Shown piece after piece: positions 33,966 to 44,179 of a DNA stretch of 64,000 nucleotides (within the stretch, counting starts at the first letter, position 1; every line of letters starts with the position of its first letter). Below the pieces are notes generated by a model. The model was not told the DNA's origin. It was given only the letters and a program-made list of their open reading frames with translations, and did no database searches. The DNA comes from Lojkania enalia (lineage: Eukaryota > Ascomycota > Dothideomycetes > Pleosporales), in assembly GCA_010094045.1 (NCBI GenBank), contig ML986669.1, positions 127,107-191,106 on the forward strand, written 5' to 3'. The translations under genes and the position numbers were made by a program.

Positions 33966-34315
33966 ATGAAGAGGGGTGATGTGGGGGATATGTTGGATTT
34001 TTAAGAGTAGTATTTGGGATTTGGCGTCCGGGGGTGGGTCTGGGCACGGGTTGCTCTCTAGTTGGCGCTATGGATTTGATATTATATTTCCAATTAGCAC
34101 ATTACCTCGACACATTCTGAAAAAAGATGAGCATGTCAACGTATTTACAATTCCGAGACTTTTTCGAAACGCAAATTGCAATCATGACGTGGACCAGTTC
34201 ACACATTCTATGCATCAACATAATAACGACAGATAGACAACCAACTTAAAAAATTCTATTACGCCCAAGAGGCCGAATAAATACTCATACCTCACCCCTT
34301 CCAAAAACTAGCAGC
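33966..34315. other. convergent intergenic region
   Basis: 3' sides of the secreted-protein gene and the minus-strand transporter gene. Nothing else recognised. Confidence 0.45.
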
Positions 34316-35665
34316 CTATATAGCCGCAACACTCGCCCTCAACGCCCCTACAACCGCAAACGCCAAAACCGGACTAACTATATAGCTCACCGTCAAGATC
34401 TTCGCAATCCTCCTCTCATCCTCAACCCCTGCATCACTAACTTGCACCATAGTAATTAGTTTCATCGCTGGGGGGCCTGTCGGCATTAACATCATAGCAA
34501 ACCAAAGCATCGGATCATCGCCTAACAGGCCTCCCCTTCCCTCCTTCTTCACCACAACATATATCACTCCGATGCTGAAGACTGGCCACAAGATGAAACG
34601 CACGCAGAGAATGAATGCGGTGGTGAGGACGGGAAGCGATGTGCTCGGGGAGTCTGGCGTGGAAGCCCGGCTTTCAACATACGATGTATACAGCGATATC
34701 CCCGCGACAATCAGCGGCAGCGGGACAAACAAGCTGCCGACATTCTTCCAGGATGCGGTTAGCCACGCTGTGAAAATGCCGCCGTCGTACGTGTCGTTGA
34801 AGAATGCGCGATGCAGCGGTGTGAGGCCGATGATAGCGCCCAGCACCGCGCCGAGCAGCGGCGCATTTAGGAAGTCGTAGAAGAAGAGTAGCCACCATTG
34901 GAGCCGCGGCGAGAAGTCGTGCCATTTGGGCCGCGGGATGTACATGGGACGGCGGGCGGTGGTGGTGAATTTTGGGTGCGAGGGAAAGAAGGTTATGCTT
35001 GCGACGCTGCCGAATCGGTGTCTATTGTTCTGCGGGGCGAGGAGGTGGGTTTGTTCTGTGGGCTGAGTTTCCGTGTCAGGATCGGAGGAATTGATCTGCT
35101 CTTCGTCATCCTGGGCGGATTTATCGTCATCGGAGTCTGGGGCGTGCTCGGTGTCGATAAGACGGGGCCCAATGGCGAAGGTTAGGCATGAGGAGACGGT
35201 TGCGAAGACTAGGAAGTAGGATTTTGCTCTTTCGATGGCGTCGCTGGTGGATTCATCCGTGACAATTAATTCTTTGAGTATCCCCGTCTCGTCCAGACTT
35301 TGAATTAATAGCAAGGGATAGCTTGTAGTGTTGTTGAACATGATAGACGCCGTGATCCAGTCTGGCATTCCGAGAAACAAATGTGCCGCGATGCCAATGA
35401 AGAACGATATAAGGTGCGCAATGAACGCCCAGATCAAAATGATGAGATAACGGTGTGCAGAGCCTGGGTGTAACTCGGATCCTATCTTCACAAGAAGAAG
35501 GGCTGGAAGAAACATTTTTACGCAGATTTTGCTGATCTGCTTGCCATTTTTGTTATCTAGCAGGCCTAGCCGTGCTGCTATTGTTCCGTATGATATCACC
35601 AAAAGCACAGAGAGGGACGCCTGGATGGCCGAGACGAAAGACGGAACGAGGCCGGATGAGGACAT
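34316..35665 (-). CDS. auxin efflux carrier / PIN-like family transporter
   Basis: Single exon of 449 residues. The start is taken at MSSSGLVPSFVSAIQAS, because the frame upstream (to 35842) lacks family resemblance. Ten or so hydrophobic segments are arranged as in fungal PIN-like (PF03547) proteins such as yeast Ecm3-type: five N-terminal segments including LPALLLVKIG and MFNNTTSYPLLLIQSL, a long acidic hydrophilic loop (DSDDDKSAQDDEEQ, about residues 195-255), then five C-terminal segments with WKNVGSLFVPLPLIVAGISL and PTGPPAMKL. The conserved NTTSYPL and GPPA motifs support the call. Membrane location (ER or plasma membrane) and substrate are unknown; plant auxin transport should not be assumed. 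Confidence 0.88.
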   Translation of the reverse strand: MSSSGLVPSFVSAIQASLSVLLVISYGTIAARLGLLDNKNGKQISKICVKMFLPALLLVKIGSELHPGSAHRYLIILIWAFIAHLISFFIGIAAHLFLGMPDWITASIMFNNTTSYPLLLIQSLDETGILKELIVTDESTSDAIERAKSYFLVFATVSSCLTFAIGPRLIDTEHAPDSDDDKSAQDDEEQINSSDPDTETQPTEQTHLLAPQNNRHRFGSVASITFFPSHPKFTTTARRPMYIPRPKWHDFSPRLQWWLLFFYDFLNAPLLGAVLGAIIGLTPLHRAFFNDTYDGGIFTAWLTASWKNVGSLFVPLPLIVAGISLYTSYVESRASTPDSPSTSLPVLTTAFILCVRFILWPVFSIGVIYVVVKKEGRGGLLGDDPMLWFAMMLMPTGPPAMKLITMVQVSDAGVEDERRIAKILTVSYIVSPVLAFAVVGALRASVAAI

Positions 35666-35729
35666 CGTTATTCTATACAGATATAATTTACCAAGAAGTG
35701 GATAGAGGCAATGAGGGGCCAGATGAGGT

Positions 35730-35820
35730 TGTGAAGTTATAGCGGCTGTTAGCGGCTCATATAAAAGTGCGGGGGGTTGTCTAATTGCTTTTGGCGCGTA
35801 ATCTTCGTCACGGAGGTGCA
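35730..35820 (+). repeat. short dispersed repeat, copy 1 (pairs with 40391-40480)
   Basis: Begins TGTGAAGTTATAG and ends with CGTAATCTTCGTCACGGAG. The same two blocks at the same spacing occur at 40391-40480, in the same orientation. Similarity by eye is about 70-85 percent. It lies in the promoter region of the PIN-like gene. Confidence 0.55.
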
Positions 35821-35994
35821 TAACCGACGGCTCGCCCATCACATGTAGGCCGTTGAAAATCGAGACAAGGTAGCTGGAATTCCACTTCCTCTGAGAAACT
35901 CATTGAATTATACTTCAATACATCAGAACTTACATTGAAACCATCGATGGCGGAAATATATTTGTTGTAAAGTAAACCTTAAGCAAGAAATCAT

Positions 35995-37221
35995 TTACTT
36001 CAATTCCATATTGCCATCCCCATCCTTTACGCCCTCGGAATTGTCAATGCTCTTCTTGCATTCATCACTCCAAACACACCTTACGGGTCCCTCGAGTCTC
36101 CTCTTTGCAACCTCAGCAGCACCTTTCGCCGTTGCGAATACAAAATCAGGCTCCTCCTGTGTCTTGATTGCAGTCTCGAGACTCTTCATAGTGTCCTCAG
36201 CAACCAAGTCCCTCAACGCCCCGCTCACTGCATCCTTAAATCGCTGGTCCCTGACCCTTGTCCCTGTCAGCATAATTTCCGTAATTTTAAATCCGGTTGA
36301 GATTGTGAAATCTCTGATATGATCCCTTATTTTATCAAAAAGAACACCCGAAGTGTCGTCATTAGATGCTTCATCCTCATCAAGGCGCTTATATCCGAGC
36401 TCTATAACGATGGCACTTCCATCTACGCCCAATCTCTTCCAACTCTTCATGCCCTTAACTGTCGTCGTAAGGGCCTCATCCGTGAAATCCAGATGTAGAA
36501 CCCGCTGATACGGAAGGTTGTCTTCCTCACGGTCACATACACAATGCTTGATATACGTGGCACACAAACCATGACCAAAACCGGCATAAGCTGCCGATGC
36601 TGCGAATAGTTCATCCGGCTCAGCCATCACGTTGGTGATCTTGAGGTAGTCTAGTACATCGCCGAGCTCTTCGGCTGTTAGGCGTATCGAATCCGGCGAA
36701 CTGATGACTGCGTGTGTGATACTCGCCATGCTAGTTCCAGCTGACAGTACTTCTTCAACATATGCCCTGAGCTGCGTGATCATTTCTGAGAGGATGGCCG
36801 TTTGAGCGTTTGCGGGGCGGCCGAGAGCCTTGTTCGCGAGACGTACGAGACGGGCACGCGCATATGCGAGTTTTCCGCTTAATGTCGGGATGTCATCTGG
36901 GAAGCGCGTCTGCGGAGTTGTATGCGAGAGGTCCCGCATGAGTGCTGTGTAGGTTTCTGAGCCTTGGATTTGAATAACGGGCTGGATGGTTTTGTTATGA
37001 TATCGAATGGCGGCTGTGCCGTGTCCCATTTCCAGTGCAAAGCCTATTCCAGGTTGTGTTAACTCTTCCGTCGTAGGACAGCTTTTGCATGTCGGTAAAG
37101 GGCATATTCGGCGTTGGCTATATACGTTATTGGGCTCTAGAATAGGTGCAACAAGCATGTTGCCTTGCGCCATCACAGCGAGTGTAGAGAACACCGTGAA
37201 TAGGACCGTAGTTGTTGACAT
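35995..37221 (-). CDS. secreted protein with apparent degenerate Hsp70/actin-like ATPase fold
   Basis: Single exon of 408 residues starting MSTTTVLFTVFSTLAVMAQG, a signal peptide. After a Cys-rich segment (CPLPTCKSCP) the order of blocks follows the Hsp70 nucleotide-binding domain: GFALEMGHGTAAI (place of DLGTT), ITHAVISSPDSIRLTAEEL (place of AVITVPAYF..), ITNVMAEPDELFAASAAYAG (place of INEPTAAALAYG), VLHLDFTDEALTTTV (place of the second phosphate loop), ITEIMLTGTRVRDQRF (place of VVLVGGSTRIP) and FATAKGAAEVAKRRLEG (place of the final GAA helix). The acidic and glycine residues that bind ATP are largely changed, so ATPase activity is doubtful. There is no substrate-binding domain. The assignment rests on block order read by eye; function unknown. 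Confidence 0.65.
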   Translation of the reverse strand: MSTTTVLFTVFSTLAVMAQGNMLVAPILEPNNVYSQRRICPLPTCKSCPTTEELTQPGIGFALEMGHGTAAIRYHNKTIQPVIQIQGSETYTALMRDLSHTTPQTRFPDDIPTLSGKLAYARARLVRLANKALGRPANAQTAILSEMITQLRAYVEEVLSAGTSMASITHAVISSPDSIRLTAEELGDVLDYLKITNVMAEPDELFAASAAYAGFGHGLCATYIKHCVCDREEDNLPYQRVLHLDFTDEALTTTVKGMKSWKRLGVDGSAIVIELGYKRLDEDEASNDDTSGVLFDKIRDHIRDFTISTGFKITEIMLTGTRVRDQRFKDAVSGALRDLVAEDTMKSLETAIKTQEEPDFVFATAKGAAEVAKRRLEGPVRCVWSDECKKSIDNSEGVKDGDGNMELK

Positions 37222-38326
37222 TTTACGGGCAGCAGGCTTCTGATGGCGAACGAAGAAATGAAGTTTACGACTGATGGTAGATGTTGAAGGCAGAGCGGGT
37301 AGGACAGAGCAGCTAGTAGATAGTGGGCAGTGGGGCGGGCTATGCTTATTTTTGGCTCAAACTTGACCCTGGGTTCATGCATGTGTAAGTTAGGCATCTG
37401 TCCAGCTAGTGTTTCAAACAAGCGGACCAACCAGGACCTATCCACCAGGATCGCTTACTGACACCCAACTACGGAGATCTGTGGATCAATGCTTACTGTG
37501 TAATCTACAATCGTGGGCACCTAGACCTCCGTCCGTTAGCCTCGCGGAAAGACCAATAAACGGACATGGTGCAAGACTACTTTCGATGGAAAGTAGCTCA
37601 TCCCATTAATCCCATTTTCGCCAAGGATTTAACCGGCTCTTCTATCAGGAAAATAGCGATGGATGGAATTAAGCCTTGTTTTATCGTGAGCTAGTTCTCT
37701 ACATAGTCTAATAAATTGGATGCATAAGTTCTATGCGCTTTAAGAACACTCTTGCATCATCCACCAATCACGTGTCCGACCTCGGCAAAGGCGCCGAAAT
37801 ACAAGATCCGTGCTTGTAATCTCTGCCTATGTTGTTTTTTGGGAGCATCACTGAAAAAGTCCGGAATGAGGATGGAGGCGCAGGACGTCAGGCAACCTCT
37901 AGTCGCCTCAAAGATCTATCCTGCAATGGCATCACCAAGAAGCTAGTATGGATTGAGTGAATGCATTCATGGGATCCCATCGCTATGAAACTCACTAAGT
38001 TAATACTGTTTTCTTCGTGAACAGAATCTAGCCTCTGTATAAGTGGAGCTGCGTAAATTCAGCGCCAACATGGCCGTCTAAGATTGGTTACAGTATGCCG
38101 CATCTCGATGTGAGCTTCAGCCCTCCTGAAATTGTTCGCTTTCCTGTTTCATCCTAACATGAGAGAACGGTACTGGCAGTATTCTTGGATTCGAGGCTTA
38201 GGATGACCCGTGGACTGCCGTAGGCCTACAACTCCTTGGTTCGAGAAGAATACAAAGGGCGACAGCTGCCGTCCGTTGAGATCTGCACTCGCACCATCTC
38301 TCACCATTTCCATTCGTTTTTTAATC
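37222..38326. other. divergent intergenic region
   Basis: Upstream DNA shared by the minus-strand Hsp70-like gene and the plus-strand metallopeptidase gene, both secreted. No gene recognised within. Confidence 0.45.
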
Positions 38327-40134
38327 ATGAAGTATTCATTCGCTTATCCTCTCCTTGGGCTCGGAATGCTTGAGCTAAGCACTGCCGGCCCACTCCATGC
38401 CCGCGATGAACCACAATACTTCGATCCGATCTTCCCCAAACACACTTTGAGCGCTAGGGCAGATGAAAAGAAAATGGGACCATGGCCTCCCGAGATCGTT
38501 GAATTCCCGTGGCCTGCCAATAAATCCGAAGTAGCGAACACTGAGGCCAAACCCGAAGACATGCCCCCCGATGCCAAAGAAAAAGATGAGGAGTTACATG
38601 TTCGCAGTGAAATCTCAAAGGCTTTCATCGATAAGTCATGCAACTCTGACCAGAAGAAGAAGATTCTTGCTGCGTGGGATGAAGCTCGACCGCTAGTCGA
38701 TGCCCAGACTAATATTAAGGAGGGGTATCGATACGATATCCCTCACACTCAGTGGCTTGGCAAAGACTGGAATAGTGGAAGCAGCTGGATCCCTTGGCGA
38801 AAGGATTTCAGGAAGCGAAACCAAGGTAAGGATAGCTTTTTCCTCTAATTATTAAGCTCTCCTTTATTTGATGGATTGCGCGCTAATTCTGGACTGTCAA
38901 TAGAGAACTGGGGTCGGCTCAAGGCACTGTTCGGCAAGTCTGCTCCGAAACATGACTACATATACTTTTATTGTACGGACCCAGAGAAGGACTGCAAGAA
39001 GTCTGACAAAGCAGAAACTATCGCATATCAATGGTCAGACCCTGGCTGGTTCTGGAGCAACCACTACATCAATTTCTGTCCCCTCTGGGAAAGACTTCCA
39101 ACTCTAAATGACGCAAAGAACTCGGTCAAGAACAACAAGCACGCCCAAAAGGTCATGGAGAATTTCCAAGTCACTAGGACTGGCGCTTTGTTCCATGAGA
39201 TCTGGCATATGGCCAAGCTAGTTTCTGACCCCAGGACCCTCGATTACGCATACCAGGCGCAAAATGTCTGGGATTTGGCCAAGAATAAGGGAACATGGTG
39301 GTCTACCGAAAATGCGGACTCATACCACATGGATGCTGTTGCAATCCATGTCCAACAGCATTTTAAGAGGTGAGTCCTTACAACTCTTATTCAGACACCT
39401 AGGGAAAGGAATGAGCTACTAATGCCACATAACTAGTTCCATGAGCCCCGTCCCATATAATGAGCTCAAAAGTTTCGATGAAGAAGCATTTAAAGCTGTT
39501 GAAAAGCCGGAAGAGAAGAAATGTACGTTTTCCCCAAAATACAAAGTGAGGTGTAGCATACTAATCATACCATCTCCTGCTAGATATCACTAAGGTTCTT
39601 CCGGACAAGAAGCCGCTGCCTCTTCCCCTCTCCATTTTCGATCAGACATTCCCCGATATGAAGGTCTTTGACGAAATCACATATGACCTGTGGCCGGACA
39701 CCGAGAAGCCCAAAGACGACGAACCAAAAGAAAAAACGAAGACCCTAGCCATCGCTACCGATTTCATGACGAAGCTAAAGTCGGCTGGCGATTTGGATGA
39801 ATTCAACAAGCTCCATTGGAAGTACTTCCAGGCGGATTACGGGAAGGGAGCTAAGTGCCGCGATGATACCGTCTTCGATGAAACAATGGATATTGACCGA
39901 ACCAAGGCTGGCACATATTACCCCAAGGGCACGAAGAAGATGAAGCTCTTCGACCAGGACTGCGAGTACACGAATCCCGGCGATACTCCCGGAAAGCTCA
40001 AGTGCGGAGATAAGGAGATTGAGTGCATTGATGACCCAGCGGACAAGGATCCGGATGATGTCAATGCCGAAAAGGGTAACTACCCTTGCGGAGACAATAC
40101 CACTCGCCAGCCGGTGTTCATATGCTCGTGGTAG
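38327..40134 (+). CDS. secreted M35-like (deuterolysin/aspzincin-type) metallopeptidase homologue
   Basis: Four exons, 38327-38825, 38904-39369, 39437-39522 and 39584-40134, give 533 residues. MKYSFAYPLLGLGMLELSTAG is a signal peptide, followed by a propeptide-like region. The zinc site is HEIWH (HExxH) within GALFHEIWHMAKLV, and about 45 residues on is ENADSYHMDAVAIH, matching the NADSY block of M35 enzymes that carries the third ligand Asp. The C-terminal 170 residues are acidic and Lys-rich with Cys pairs (KCRDDT, DCEY, KCGDKEIECIDD, YPCG), unlike short deuterolysins. Active-site residues are present, so it may be active; substrate unknown. Confidence 0.8.
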
Positions 40135-40390
40135 GTGACGAGACGATTTTGTGGAAATTGTATTATTAGGTTTGGTGCATTTACATGGAGTTTCAGTACT
40201 CTGTACAATAGCTGCTATTATGGGGAATTTGGCCCCTTCACTCGTTTCAATCTGACGTATTTACATATATCACGTTTATTCCTCGATGATTTCGAACGTA
40301 TATTGTCTTCTCAGCTTCCAGTACATATAAGTCTTCCCTCAGCTGAAGACAACAAGAGTAGAGAGGCGAATCATGGGGCCTGGATAAATT

Positions 40391-40480
40391 TGTGAAGCTG
40401 ATAGTAACCGCTGAACGGCCCATAGATATTCAGAGTTGACTACGTGTCTTTAGCACGTAATCTTCGCCACGGAGAGGGAA
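40391..40480 (+). repeat. short dispersed repeat, copy 2
   Basis: Begins TGTGAAGCTGATAG and carries GTAATCTTCGCCACGGAG near its end. It is the partner of 35730-35820. Ends are not defined to the base. Confidence 0.5.
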
Positions 40481-40824
40481 GCTTGGCAATGGACTGACTG
40501 ATGCTACTTGTGCGAACGAATCGGGGTATATCATGCAATAGTGATAACATATTTGAGAATCGCGAGCTTTTGAAAATTCAACTAGAAAGTATTTTATTTA
40601 GTTGCAGAATTGGTGAAGTACTTGAAGCCACCGTTCAAATTTGTGATGCGGAAATAATGCCACGTTAGGCACCGGCAACGACCCCAAACAATCAGTGCGC
40701 AGCCACGCGAAGCCACCCCCAAACTGTAACCCGAACGATGGAAACTAACGGAAACTTTATTATCGTGCCAAAAGCCTATGATCTTTAGGAATGCCCACTT
40801 CTCGAAAGCAATCGGGTGTTATCC

Positions 40825-41760
40825 CTAGTAGAATCCATCGACGATTCTCCTCTTTTCATCAACATGTTCAGTCTGTTCATCTGGATCCGGCGTCGGTAGC
40901 CCATACCTTTGTTTTGGCTTGATTTTCAATCTAGCTCCGGCCTTACACTCCTGTTTACCACGAAATGGTATGACCACCAAACCCCCAACGGTAGACGTGC
41001 ATCCGTCCCAATTGTGGCCCTTCAACTTTAGCTTCAACCTAACGTTCTTGATGCGGCAATTTTGGACCGACTCAAACCACCTCCTATGCTCCGGATGGCC
41101 TTTGACCCCGGTCCCGCCTTTCTCAAGTATAGCCACTTTGTCGAAGACCGGCTCATTCCACTCAGCACTAGCTTCTTCCAATAGCGTCTGAATAGGTGAC
41201 CGAAAGCAAAGCCACTCAATCTTATTAAAAGTCCCATCCCGGAAACCCACGGCACAGCCCTTATGCTGAAAGACGTTCGGCAGGTAGGCGACCTCGAACC
41301 TGCCAGGCGGGAGTTTGTCACCCTCCTCAACTGGCATATGGTACTGCGGATCCGGCCCTATCAATGAGTGAACGTAGCCAAGTTCGGATTTTTGATGACC
41401 ATTCTTGAAATCACGGAAGGGCATTAGGTAGTCAGAGAAGTGGTAGATTGTGATGGGATACCTGTACGAGCGATACTGCAACTGTTGCAGTTGATCCGCC
41501 GGCCGCCTTTTTGCTGACAGCTTCTTGGAATTAGAGCGCTGTTTGAGCCCACTGACGTACTCGACGTCATCCTCCTCATCGGCTTCGAAGCTAGGGTCAA
41601 GATATTCTTTAGACATAGTGCTGGAGGGACTGCTTTGAGGAGTTGATTTAGGCTGGTTGTCTGTAGGAGGAGGTGTGATAAGAAGGGAGAACTTTGCAGG
41701 CTTTATATCGCTGGCCACGTGGCTTGGGCTTGAACGTGTCTCTGGGGTGAAAGTATCCAT
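40825..41760 (-). CDS. conserved-looking hypothetical protein
   Basis: A 311-residue frame with start MDTFTPETRSSPSH at 41760. The frame continues upstream to 41799, but without an ATG and across a likely intron (donor gtaagtatct near 41849, acceptor cggtacag near 41764), so a non-coding or short first exon is probable. The N-terminal third is disordered (LITPPPTDNQ, EADEEDDVEYVSG); the rest is folded-looking with many aromatic residues (YHFSDYLMPFRDF, AVGFRDGTFNKIEWLCF, HNWDGCTSTVGGLVVIPF). I do not recognise a family. A Lys-rich tail (RLKIKPKQRYG) could be a nuclear signal. Confidence 0.65.
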   Translation of the reverse strand: MDTFTPETRSSPSHVASDIKPAKFSLLITPPPTDNQPKSTPQSSPSSTMSKEYLDPSFEADEEDDVEYVSGLKQRSNSKKLSAKRRPADQLQQLQYRSYRYPITIYHFSDYLMPFRDFKNGHQKSELGYVHSLIGPDPQYHMPVEEGDKLPPGRFEVAYLPNVFQHKGCAVGFRDGTFNKIEWLCFRSPIQTLLEEASAEWNEPVFDKVAILEKGGTGVKGHPEHRRWFESVQNCRIKNVRLKLKLKGHNWDGCTSTVGGLVVIPFRGKQECKAGARLKIKPKQRYGLPTPDPDEQTEHVDEKRRIVDGFY

Positions 41761-42395
41761 CTTCTGTACCGGGTTAGTACCGCGTGATGAGGCAGCCACC
41801 GTGTTAAGGTGAAGGTATAGAGATAGAATGATGGCTTGGAGATACTTACGATGGGAATATGGTGGTAAGGACTGCTAGGCCGGAAATGTATATATGCGTT
41901 GGTAAAAATACAAATCATAGTACAATGGGAGAAATGGATTGGTATTGTTGTATCACAATTCTCATACTGAGGTTGATGGGACCTTCCATTTCTGCCACTT
42001 CGGAAAGTTGGGAGCTTAGAAAAAGACGAAGGTGCAATTTGGCCACGTTATAAATTCATACGCCTTTTTACTAGCTCCAAGGCATGGAGTCCGCAATTGA
42101 TATTATAATAATCGGTTCTCGATGTTCTATACTGTAACCTGGTCGGGCGCTATTCCATAGCCTACTAGACGTGGAGGACGGCCGGAAAGGAGAGAAAGGA
42201 TGGGACTCATAATGTTTGCGCATATCATATGATTCTTATTAAATGCAAGCCGCCTGAGTAGAGCCCCAGCTGAAGGGGATTTGCGGTTTCTGCACACTCC
42301 GTCAATCTGAATAGAGTTTGAGCGTGGGGTTATGTTCACAAGTTATCCCGAGGCGGAAGCCGTCTAATTCTCGGGGTAAGCACCTTACATCCCCA

Positions 42396-43132
42396 CTATA
42401 GAACTATACATCCCCCCTGCGTCCTTGCGCCTTGCTCGGTAGTTGTCTTTGCGCAAGTCTTCGCAACATCCTCCAAGACTTGCCTGCACAGCTCTCCTGT
42501 AATCGCGCTGCACTCCGCATATCGATCGCACCTCAACTCTTGCGCCACGCCCAATCCCTCTTGCGGCATTACACTGGATCCCCTACCGCCATCCTTCTTC
42601 TCTTCTTCTGTCCACTCTTTTCTCAAATCGCGCTTCAGCCCAAGCACCATTACCGGTAGCTCTTCGTCATAGTTAAAGTGCGTGTTGACAAGGGTGCGCC
42701 ATTTACCGCGTAGCGAATAGAGAGAGTCGCGGTTGGAAATATCGTAGCAGAGGATTATAAAGGATGGCTGGAGGAGAGTATAATTGGTCGGGGATGCGGT
42801 GTCGTAGAATTGCAGAGTATACGGTCGTCGGTAGAGTGTTATGTTGAAGCGGAAGGGCTGGTCCATGTCCCGGAGGACAGGGAGGGAGTATGGTGGAGGG
42901 TCATCGCTTTGAGGCTGGATGCCTAGACTCAATCGCCTATGCTATGTCAGTATACAGTAGGTCTTGGACATCTGTACCAAGTTCCGATGATTCTTAGAGG
43001 CTAAAGGGGACTACTTAAACGCAGTAGAAGATGGGATATGGCTTACGACAAGAATGTGGATTTGCCCACGTCTGCATCGCCGAGTAGAAGGACGTTGATT
43101 TCTGGCGGTGGTGGAGGTGGTCCTGGATCCAT
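42396..43132 (-). CDS. atypical Rho-like small GTPase
   Basis: Two exons, 43132-43047 and 42936-42396, give 208 residues. The P-loop is GDADVGKST in exon 1 after MDPGPPPPPPEINVLLL. Switch II reads DTASPTNYTLL where active Rho proteins have DTAGQE-type sequence, so the catalytic Gln is missing. The base-recognition motif is LGLKRDLR, the Rho-type variant (GxKxDLR), and ECSAITGE replaces ECSALT. The C-terminus GGCIVL is a CaaX box ending in Leu, predicting geranylgeranylation and membrane attachment. The protein probably binds GTP but hydrolyses it poorly; that is inference. It is not one of the standard Rho1-4/Cdc42 set by these motifs. Confidence 0.85.
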
Positions 43133-43751
43133 CGAGATGAATTGATGCTTCCGCAGCGCAGCTGTGCACCGTCAAGACGGCTTCATGATTGCTTTTTGTT
43201 ACTGCTTGTCGAAGTTGAGAGGTTCGGGCCCGGAGATAACCCGCAGTTATTAGGCTTGGCGGAACCACTACCAACTTCCAGCCGACGTTAATACTACTAG
43301 CTTGACAAGAGCCAACAATTGCGTAGTAATGAACTAATTGCGTCCCACTCTCGGGCACTTCAGAAGGTACTGGTATGATGAGAATCAAAGTGCATCTGAT
43401 TCCGGTCACTTAGATTATGGATGTCATCTGCTCCAGGACAATTAACCAGTAGCAAATATGTCCAAAAGGAATAGGAAGGCCCCAGTCAATGATGGTTTGG
43501 ATTTATATCTCATTCATAATCCCATATTTCTCACGTTTTAGTCCTGATCGAAGAGAGTTGCGTTCAAGATCTAGCGTCAACCCTACTAGATTGCTCATAA
43601 GACTCTCCCACATCTCTCTTCCACTTCCTTACAGACAGCCCGGCTATTCTTTAACATTATACCTATTGTTTGCGGCAGTGCACCTGTAGTGGCTGAATCT
43701 AGAACTATCACAATCGAGAGGTACTTCCCAATAGAAATTTCCCCTGATAAC
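43133..43751. other. intergenic, no gene seen
   Basis: Upstream of the GTPase gene up to a solo LTR. Frames on both strands are short and without resemblance. Confidence 0.4.
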
Positions 43752-43977
43752 TGTGATAGGGATTTGGCGAGTCTACTGAGTACGATTTCCTACTTCCGTA
43801 CGGGAGCAAGTTATCCGGTTGCAGGTTGTATCGGATACCGTCGCACGATATCAAATCACGCTGGATATCAGCTGATATACCCTTCCTTATATCATAAATA
43901 TGGCCTGCTGGCCATCCTCAATCAAGCAGTTCAGCTCCTCATCTCTCTCCCTGAGACAAGATTCGCCTCTCACCACA
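43752..43977 (+). repeat. solo LTR, family A, copy 1
   Basis: A 226-bp unit TGTGATAGGG...CTCACCACA with TG...CA ends and a perfect 5-bp target duplication ataac on both sides. It is over 90 percent alike by eye to 51383-51609. Confidence 0.93.
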
Positions 43978-44179
43978 ATAACAGCAGATATTCAGTTCGA
44001 AGTTCTAGTCCCGTTCCGATAACCCTCAAAACATCACACGGAATCAACGATGAGAGATATACGTCGATTTCTATACGTGATCAACGCCAAAGCCTCTAGT
44101 TACTCAAAGCCACGACTCCTTTTCAGTCGTAGTCACAATAGAGACCCTACATAATGCATTCCGTTTGAAACATATAAAG

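Noticed and set aside
35666..35842. 59-residue N-terminal extension of the PIN-like transporter
   Set aside because: Does not resemble the family and the downstream ATG matches the usual start before the first membrane segment.
40919..41330. Frames overlapping the 40825-41760 gene
   Set aside because: Shadows of a longer frame with protein-like composition.
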